64,000 nucleotides of DNA from Nonomuraea solani (GTDB taxonomy: Bacteria; Actinomycetota; Actinomycetes; Streptosporangiales; Streptosporangiaceae), in NCBI RefSeq assembly GCF_900108335.1, contig NZ_FNVT01000031.1:1-64000 (forward strand), in the 5' to 3' direction. Position numbers and translations under genes: made by a program. Positions 59,411 through 64,000 of the stretch are shown here, piece after piece (the stretch's first letter is position 1; each line of letters begins with the position of its first letter). Under the pieces are notes generated by a model that saw nothing but the letters and a program-made list of their open reading frames with translations, ran no database searches and had not been told where the DNA came from.

Positions 59411-60271
59411 ATGATGAACCTGACGCACCTGCGGGTTCTGGAGGCAGTCGCCCGTCACGGGTCGGTGACCGAGGCCGCCAAGGAGCTGCACTACTCCCAG
59501 CCCTCGATCAGCCACCACCTCGGGCGGCTGGAGACCTCGATCGGGGCCCGGCTCATCCAGCGCGCAGGCCGCGGTATCCGGCTCACCCCCGAGGGCGAGC
59601 TCCTGGCCCAGCGGGCCAGGGAGATCGTCGGGCGGGTGGAGGCGGCCTCCGTCGAGATGGCCGCCCAGGTCGGGCTCCGGGCCGGGCGGGTCCGAGTCGC
59701 CGGCTTCCAGACGGTCCTCAGCACGATCGTCCCCAAGGCGGCGGCCAAGCTGTCCATGTCGTACCCGGGCATTGAGCTGAACCTGGTCGACGTGCACCCG
59801 GTCGAGGGGCTGCGGATGCTCCGCGCCGGGCACGTCGACATCGCCCTGGTCTTTCGGCACGCCGACACTCCGGACGAGGAGGAGGGCTTCCGGCTGACCC
59901 ACCTGCTGGACGACCCGCTCTACCTGATCAGCCAAGAGCCAGGCCAGCGCCTGGAGGACCACCGCGACGCCGCCTGGGTCGGGGGATGCGAGCGCTGCCG
60001 CGCGACAATGGTCACCGCCTGTCAGGAAGCCGGCTTCAACCCGCGGATCGCGTACTCCAGTGACGACATGGTCGTGGTCCAGACGCTCGTGGCGGCCGGC
60101 ATGGGGGTCGCCACCCTGCCCGGGCTCGCGCTCCAAGCCCACCGCACGCCGGGGATCCACGCCACCGAGATCCCGGGCAACACCCGGCACATCTTCGCCG
60201 TCACCTACGGCGAGCCGCCGGACCCGCCCGCGACCACCGCCCTGCTCAAGATCCTCAGGACAACCGCATAG
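59411..60271 (+). CDS. LysR family transcriptional regulator
   Basis: 286 residues. N-terminal winged helix: LTHLRVLEAVARHGSVTEAA and YSQPSISHHLGRLE. C-terminal periplasmic-binding-like effector domain (VRVAGFQTVLSTIVPKAAAKL, VDIALVFRHADTP, VAAGMGVATLPGLAL). Divergent from the cysteine dioxygenase gene, which it probably activates. ATG 59411 or the next codon. The gap is A+T-rich near the start (GATAAAGTTAATAAC), consistent with a promoter. Confidence 0.93.
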   Translation: MMNLTHLRVLEAVARHGSVTEAAKELHYSQPSISHHLGRLETSIGARLIQRAGRGIRLTPEGELLAQRAREIVGRVEAASVEMAAQVGLRAGRVRVAGFQTVLSTIVPKAAAKLSMSYPGIELNLVDVHPVEGLRMLRAGHVDIALVFRHADTPDEEEGFRLTHLLDDPLYLISQEPGQRLEDHRDAAWVGGCERCRATMVTACQEAGFNPRIAYSSDDMVVVQTLVAAGMGVATLPGLALQAHRTPGIHATEIPGNTRHIFAVTYGEPPDPPATTALLKILRTTA

Positions 60272-60384
60272 AGCACGATGACGACCTCCCCCGGGCCGCA
60301 CTCTCGGTCCGCGATCCGCGCCCAGCCTAACCAGGGGTTGGGCGGTGTCCGTCGCGTCGTAGAGCCTTCGGGGTGGTAATCGGG

Positions 60385-60771
60385 TCAGTGGTGCCGCCGG
60401 CCGGGGTCGTGCTCGGCGAGCGCGGCGGCTACGGCATTGGACGTAGATGCTGAGGTGTGCAGGTTCCGGTGGCCGGACAGGGGCATGAGCATGGAAGCCG
60501 ACCAGCCGTCTTCGCCCAGGCGGGTCACCGCGGTGGCGTCGGCCAGGCGGAGCCGGGCGGCGATGCCGAGGGTGAACCCGCCGCCCAGGTTGGCGACGAA
60601 CGCGATCGGCGCGAGCAACTGCTCGGCGACCGCGTGGCGGACGGGCTCGGGCAGGCGGGACGGATCGCGGTGTGCCCGAGCGCAGGGCGGGACGACAAAG
60701 ACGTGGGCATGGTGACCTCGAAAGCGGGAAGCGTGGACAGCACGACAACGCCGACGCGGGAGAGGACGCAA
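60385..60771 (-). CDS. Hypothetical protein, possibly a truncated gene
   Basis: 128 residues. The C-terminal 85 residues (RHAVAEQLLAPIAFVANLGG, GIAARLRLADATAVTRLG, DGWSASMLMPLSGHRN) look like real protein with a hydrophobic helix and balanced composition; the first 35 are Arg/His-rich and look like read-through. No family recognised. It may be the end of a decayed gene. Confidence 0.3.
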   Translation of the reverse strand: MRPLPRRRCRAVHASRFRGHHAHVFVVPPCARAHRDPSRLPEPVRHAVAEQLLAPIAFVANLGGGFTLGIAARLRLADATAVTRLGEDGWSASMLMPLSGHRNLHTSASTSNAVAAALAEHDPGRRHH

Positions 60772-61186
60772 AGTCCTGCCTGTTACTCCCGCCTGGCGCT
60801 GATAGCTCGGTCACGATGACCACCCCAGTGTGCCCGGGGCCGGCCACGTGGCCACGGGCACCTCCTGCAGAGATTGATTTCGACAGTGAGAAGAGGATCT
60901 GGCGTTTATCGGTCATTTTGGACAGCGCTTGCGCCAGTGGCGGGTCAGAAATGCCGATGAGAAGTAGCAGCGCTCCTCGCCCCAACGTCTTGGCGGTGCC
61001 TGGCCGCCGACAGCGTGCGGGAGCGAGCGGCGGCCAATCCCAGCCTGGACACGGGATCTGCGGCGCGGACTCGCCACCAAGGATCTGTCTCGGACGGTTC
61101 GGGAGCGTGCCTTCTCAGACAATTTCGTGCGTGAGTGTCTTCGCCCCACCCTGGGGGTGGACAAAGGTCACAGACCATGACCACCG
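60772..61186. other. Gene-free spacer
   Basis: No recognisable gene, repeat or hairpin between the hypothetical gene and the VOC gene. Confidence 0.35.
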
Positions 61187-61720
61187 TTATTCGGTGCCAC
61201 CAGCACCGGGGCCGGCCAGCGTGACCATCGTTTCGAGCAGCGTCGTGTAGACAATGCCGGGTTCAGCGGATTCCTCCCAGCTCGGCTCTTCCCCGGCCGC
61301 CGGACTGGTTTCCGCCGCCGGAAAGAACAGCCACCACAGATTGTGCCAAGGGTCGAGGAACCGGGCGATGCCGTACCCGCCGTAGAAGGGAGACACCGGA
61401 GTGACGACGGTCGCACCTCGTTCGACCGCTCTGCGCATCGTCTCCTGGGGGTCGGCGACGTACACCTGGGTCAGGGCCGGGGTGAACGGCCAGTCGGCCT
61501 TACGGTCAGCGACCATGAGCAATGAGTTGCCGATTTTGACTTCGGCGTGGATCAGCGTTCCGTCTCCGGCGTAGAAGTCAGGGGTGCGGGCTTCCCCCCG
61601 CTCAGTCGCATCAAAGACAGCGACGAGGAAGTCGATGAAAGGCGCGGCTCCGTCAACGACGACGAATCCGTTAACGGTGTTCTCACCCTGGGGTTCGGGA
61701 TCTTGCTTGGTCATCTCCAT
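61187..61720 (-). CDS. VOC family protein (PhnB-like)
   Basis: 177 residues, one glyoxalase-like domain. NGFVVVDGAAPFIDFLVAVF, AEVKIGNSLLMVADRK, QVYVADPQETMRRAVERGAT, and YGGYGIARFLDPWHNLWWLF, the last being the YGDRxGxxxDPxGxxW signature of PhnB-like proteins with Gly-Ile for Asp-Arg. Function unknown; stands alone. ATG 61720 or 61714. Confidence 0.85.
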   Translation of the reverse strand: MEMTKQDPEPQGENTVNGFVVVDGAAPFIDFLVAVFDATERGEARTPDFYAGDGTLIHAEVKIGNSLLMVADRKADWPFTPALTQVYVADPQETMRRAVERGATVVTPVSPFYGGYGIARFLDPWHNLWWLFFPAAETSPAAGEEPSWEESAEPGIVYTTLLETMVTLAGPGAGGTE

Positions 61721-61884
61721 GCCGCGAGGCTAGAGATGATTGCGGCCAGTTTCCTGCCGCAATAGCAGCTCAGGGGACGCCCTGCCGGGTCCAGCTCGTT
61801 GGCTTCGGAGCTGAAGAACCAGCGGATAGCCGTTATCGATGAGAACGATCATGGAGCTGCGGGAGATTGGAACGTTCGCTTTGT

Positions 61885-62010
61885 GACGGGTTGAGTGCCC
61901 AGGGCGTGCCGGTCAAGGACGAGGATGTGGCCCGGCTGTCCCCGCTGGGCCACGTCCACCTCAACTGCCTGGGCCGGCCTCATCGGCCCCGGACGAAGGG
62001 CCTGCGGCCG
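61885..62010 (+). mobile_element. Tn3-family transposase C-terminal fragment
   Basis: The + strand reads LSAQGVPVKDEDVARLSPLG then HVHLNCLGR, followed by KGLRPLG. This is the very end of Tn3-family TnpA (LRxxGxxVxDEDVARLSPLxHxHINxLGRYxF...GLRPLR). Everything upstream of it is missing and no terminal inverted repeats were found, so it is a dead fragment. Confidence 0.7.
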
Positions 62011-62317
62011 CTCGGAGTGGCGGCGCTGCCCCAGGACGCTTCTTCCGCCGTCGTGGACGAGGACGATGCTTAAGCCCTGCAGTCGGCACCGGTCACCGAT
62101 CAGGTCGAAGCCCTCGGCTCATCACCGGCTGTCTGTCCACCGCCGACGCGTCCGGCGATGACCGAATCGGGATCAGCGCCATGCCAAGCATCAAGAGTTC
62201 ACCGGGATAGATCAGGTTGCGGCAGACCCGGACAGAGGTCATGGCCGGATCAAGACGCTTCAGACGCCGACATCCGGGCTCGCTGTTCCTCCGGTGTGCC
62301 GTGATCGGCTGGTCTGC
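62011..62317. other. Gene-free spacer
   Basis: No gene recognised after the transposase scrap; no 38-bp Tn3-type inverted repeat seen. Confidence 0.3.
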
Positions 62318-62935
62318 TCATACGGCGATATAGCGATCGCTCGCCTTCCCGCGCAGATGCCCAGGTGGCAACTTCCGGCCGTAGGCGAGCAGGAGGAGAT
62401 CCTGTGCTGAGCCGATCAGGGGGGCGCCGGCGCCGAAGGACCAGTCGAGGTCGTCGGCGCGCAATTCGACACCGTCGAGGTTGGCGCCGAAGAATTTGAG
62501 GGTTCGGGGGGTGACGTGCTCCAAGAGGAGGCGCACGCGGTCTTCGGGGACGCGGCGGCCGAGGCCGAGGGCGACGGTGATGTCCAGGCCGTGGATCAGG
62601 TCATGGCCCAGCGCCGCCGTGATGCCGCCGACCGGTGGTTTCCAGGGGTGGAGGACGTTGTCGCGGATCGCGCTGACCAGCTCGGCCGTGGACAGGGTGG
62701 CCGCGTCCTGGCGGGCCCGCCGGTCGGCCATCCGGTTGACGCCGCCTCCTGCCTTGACCAGCTCCAGCACCATCCTGGGCAGCGAGTATCGGAATCCCAT
62801 CGACATGTGCGCCGCGACCTCCCGTACGCGCCATCCGGCGCACAGGGTCGGCGCGTCCCATTGGGCGGGCGGCAGATCGTCCAGCATCGCCGCCAGTTCT
62901 GTACGTTCGGCGGCGATCGCGGTGGTGATGTCCAT
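62318..62935 (-). CDS. Maleylpyruvate isomerase / DinB-type family protein (TIGR03083-like)
   Basis: 205 residues. MDITTAIAAERTELAAMLDD then WDAPTLCAGWRVREVAAHM is the mycothiol-dependent maleylpyruvate isomerase N-domain signature (WxxPTxCxGWxVxDVxAH). LGHDLIHGLDITVALGL carries the third His of the putative metal site. Family members are mycothiol S-transferases or uncharacterised. ATG 62935 follows GAAAGAG. It precedes the stop of the broken hydrolase by 35 bases, in the same direction. Confidence 0.85.
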   Translation of the reverse strand: MDITTAIAAERTELAAMLDDLPPAQWDAPTLCAGWRVREVAAHMSMGFRYSLPRMVLELVKAGGGVNRMADRRARQDAATLSTAELVSAIRDNVLHPWKPPVGGITAALGHDLIHGLDITVALGLGRRVPEDRVRLLLEHVTPRTLKFFGANLDGVELRADDLDWSFGAGAPLIGSAQDLLLLAYGRKLPPGHLRGKASDRYIAV

Positions 62936-62969
62936 GTGGTGCTCTTTCTCGTCAGATGGGTGGAGCCGG

Positions 62970-63719
62970 TCAGCCGCCGAGCAGGAAGCCCAGCACATCC
63001 GGGACGAACCGGTCGTCGGTGAACGTCGCGGCGTGACTTCTGCCTGGATAGCTGATCAGCCGGGTGCCGGGGATGCCCTCAGCGGTCTGGCGGGCCAGCT
63101 CCAGCGGGGTAAGCCAGGTCCTTTCGCCCTGGATCAGCAGCGTGGGAGCGGTGACGTCGCGTAGGCGGTGGCGCAGGTCGAAGCCGTCTTCCGCGTTGAG
63201 CATGGTGGCGGCGTCGGCGTGGGTCCTTGCGGCCGTCGGCCAGCCGGCCCATCGCCTTGACGAGGGCTTGTCCAGCGGGCGACTCGGTGACCGGCTCGGC
63301 CAGCGCCGGGGTGGGGCGCGCTCCCCGCCGTGTCCGGTCGATGTAGGCTCGCTGGGCGTGTTTGCCGATCGGTCCGAGGGTGGCCGCCGTGCCGGCCAGG
63401 GCCAGGCGAGTGACCAGGCCCGGGTGGTCGGCGGCGAGTTGGAGGGCGAGCGAGCCGCCGGTGGACATGTCCAACACGTTCACCGATAGGCCTCCATCGC
63501 CCTGGCGTAGTGGGCGGCCAGGTCGGCCATGGTCGTGGTGGATGGCAGGCCGGGCCGGCGGTTGAGCACATGGACGGTGAAGTGCTCGGTGAGGGGCCCC
63601 ACCGTGCGCATCAGGTAGCGGCGGCCGAAGCCGGTCGGGATGGCGGCCTCGGGGGTGAAGAGCAGGACGATCAGCGGCGGTCCGGCGCCGATCGACAGGC
63701 ACGGCAGTCCGTTCATCAT
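62970..63719 (-). pseudogene. Alpha/beta hydrolase with two frameshifts
   Basis: Three consecutive blocks in different frames form one hydrolase: MNGLPCLSIGAGPPLIVLLF to AHYARAMEAYR; then LSVNVLDMSTGGSLALQLAA (nucleophile Ser in G-like elbow DMSTGG) to KAMGRLADGRKDP; then AATMLNAEDGFDLRHRL and PTLLIQGERTWLTPLEL to FLLGG. Frame changes fall near 63487 and 63220. Each block has normal codon usage, so inactivation is recent or due to sequence error. Its ATG overlaps the upstream regulator stop by 4 bases, so the pair was an operon. Confidence 0.75.
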
Positions 63720-64000
63720 GACGCCACTCGTTCTGTCAGGCGGGCGGCGGCGGTCAGGATGGCGCCCAGCTGCACCGCGACCATCCTGCGCGGCTCGATC
63801 GGCGGGCCGGGGCCGTCGGTCTCGGCCTGTCCGTACCACTGGTCGAAGCGCTCGGCGAACAGGTGGCGTTGCTGCCGGATGGCCGGCGTGAGGTTGCCTG
63901 CGGCCAACTCGGCGTCCAGCATGCGCAGGAACACCCCCAGCAGGCGCAGCCGCAGCAGGTGCAGCGTCTGGCGGTGGGAGAACTCCTCGGCGACCGTGGC
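63716..64000 (-). CDS. Partial TetR-like regulator (C-terminal part, runs off the window)
   Basis: At least 94 residues ending RMVAVQLGAILTAAARLTERVAS. Helical, with AIRQQRHLFAERFDQWYGQ, which resembles the ligand/dimer domain of TetR-type repressors. The DNA-binding part lies beyond 64000. Translationally coupled (ATGA) to the broken hydrolase. The family is a guess from composition and context. Confidence 0.45.
   Translation of the reverse strand, partial: ATVAEEFSHRQTLHLLRLRLLGVFLRMLDAELAAGNLTPAIRQQRHLFAERFDQWYGQAETDGPGPPIEPRRMVAVQLGAILTAAARLTERVAS

Overview
The window is high-GC DNA from a filamentous actinomycete. GTG starts, ATGA-type gene overlaps, secreted propeller proteins, a WXG100-like/YbaB gene group and DUF6326/DUF6461 proteins all fit Streptosporangiales (Nonomuraea-like); the genus is inference. 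The core, about 15.6-52 kb, is a nonribosomal peptide gene cluster. I do not recognise it as the cluster of any named compound. Both flanks are accessory DNA with many broken genes and scraps of mobile elements.

Left flank (1-15.1 kb): a TetR repressor with an operator-like repeat block, a DUF6326 membrane protein, a lone acyl-CoA synthetase, an odd unknown-VOC fusion, a phosphotransferase and an aldo/keto reductase lacking its usual catalytic His. Remnants of a berberine-bridge-type oxidase, two tyrosine integrases, a CYTH protein, a serine-recombinase helix-turn-helix, a GNAT and an ABC ATPase lie between them. A WXG100-like/polymorphic-toxin-like/YbaB trio and three secreted or membrane-anchored proteins complete it.

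Core cluster. (i) 15.6-19.8 kb, +: sugar-nucleotide epimerase, PIG-L deacetylase, formyltransferase and a glycosyltransferase-epimerase fusion, which suggests an N-formylated amino sugar. (ii) 19.8-23.25 kb, -: N,N-dimethylformamidase-like enzyme, free condensation domain and free carrier protein. (iii) 23.4-37.95 kb, +: free acid-activating adenylation enzyme, C-PCP protein, C-A-PCP-C-A-PCP, then C-A-PCP-TE fused to a 12-helix MFS exporter. Specificity residues read Gly, a Lys-like basic residue, and Cys; the TE has Cys as nucleophile. (iv) 37.9-40.8 kb, -: 2-oxoacid dehydrogenase E2, E1-beta and E1-alpha, without an E3. (v) 41.35-42.0 kb, -: SAM methyltransferase. (vi) 42.2-47.7 kb, +: carrier protein, class III aminotransferase, hot-dog thioesterase, FabZ-like protein, ketosynthase, inactive-looking ketosynthase-like protein and an unusual AMP-ligase, a mini fatty-acid system reminiscent of aryl-polyene gene sets but with no ketoreductase. 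(vii) 47.7-52.0 kb, -: A-PCP, type II thioesterase, and a C domain carrying only the tail of an A domain.

Working model (inference): the E1/E2 proteins load an acyl unit on the small carrier protein, the ketosynthase extends it, and the aminotransferase converts the 3-keto group to a 3-amino acyl unit. The NRPS adds Gly, a basic residue and Cys, the Cys-type TE releases the product, and the fused MFS domain exports it. The left arm adds an N-formyl sugar, and the dimethylformamidase-like enzyme may act on that formamide or on another amide.

Right flank (52-64 kb): intact genes (DUF6461, dienelactone-hydrolase-like, GlxA-type regulator, RibD-type reductase, cysteine dioxygenase with a divergent LysR gene, VOC, DinB-like) alternate with decayed ones (DUF6461 copy, PNPOx-like, VOC, alpha/beta hydrolase, Tn3 transposase tail). 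It also holds a metallopeptidase homologue whose zinc motif is gone. No rRNA, credible tRNA or CRISPR array was seen.
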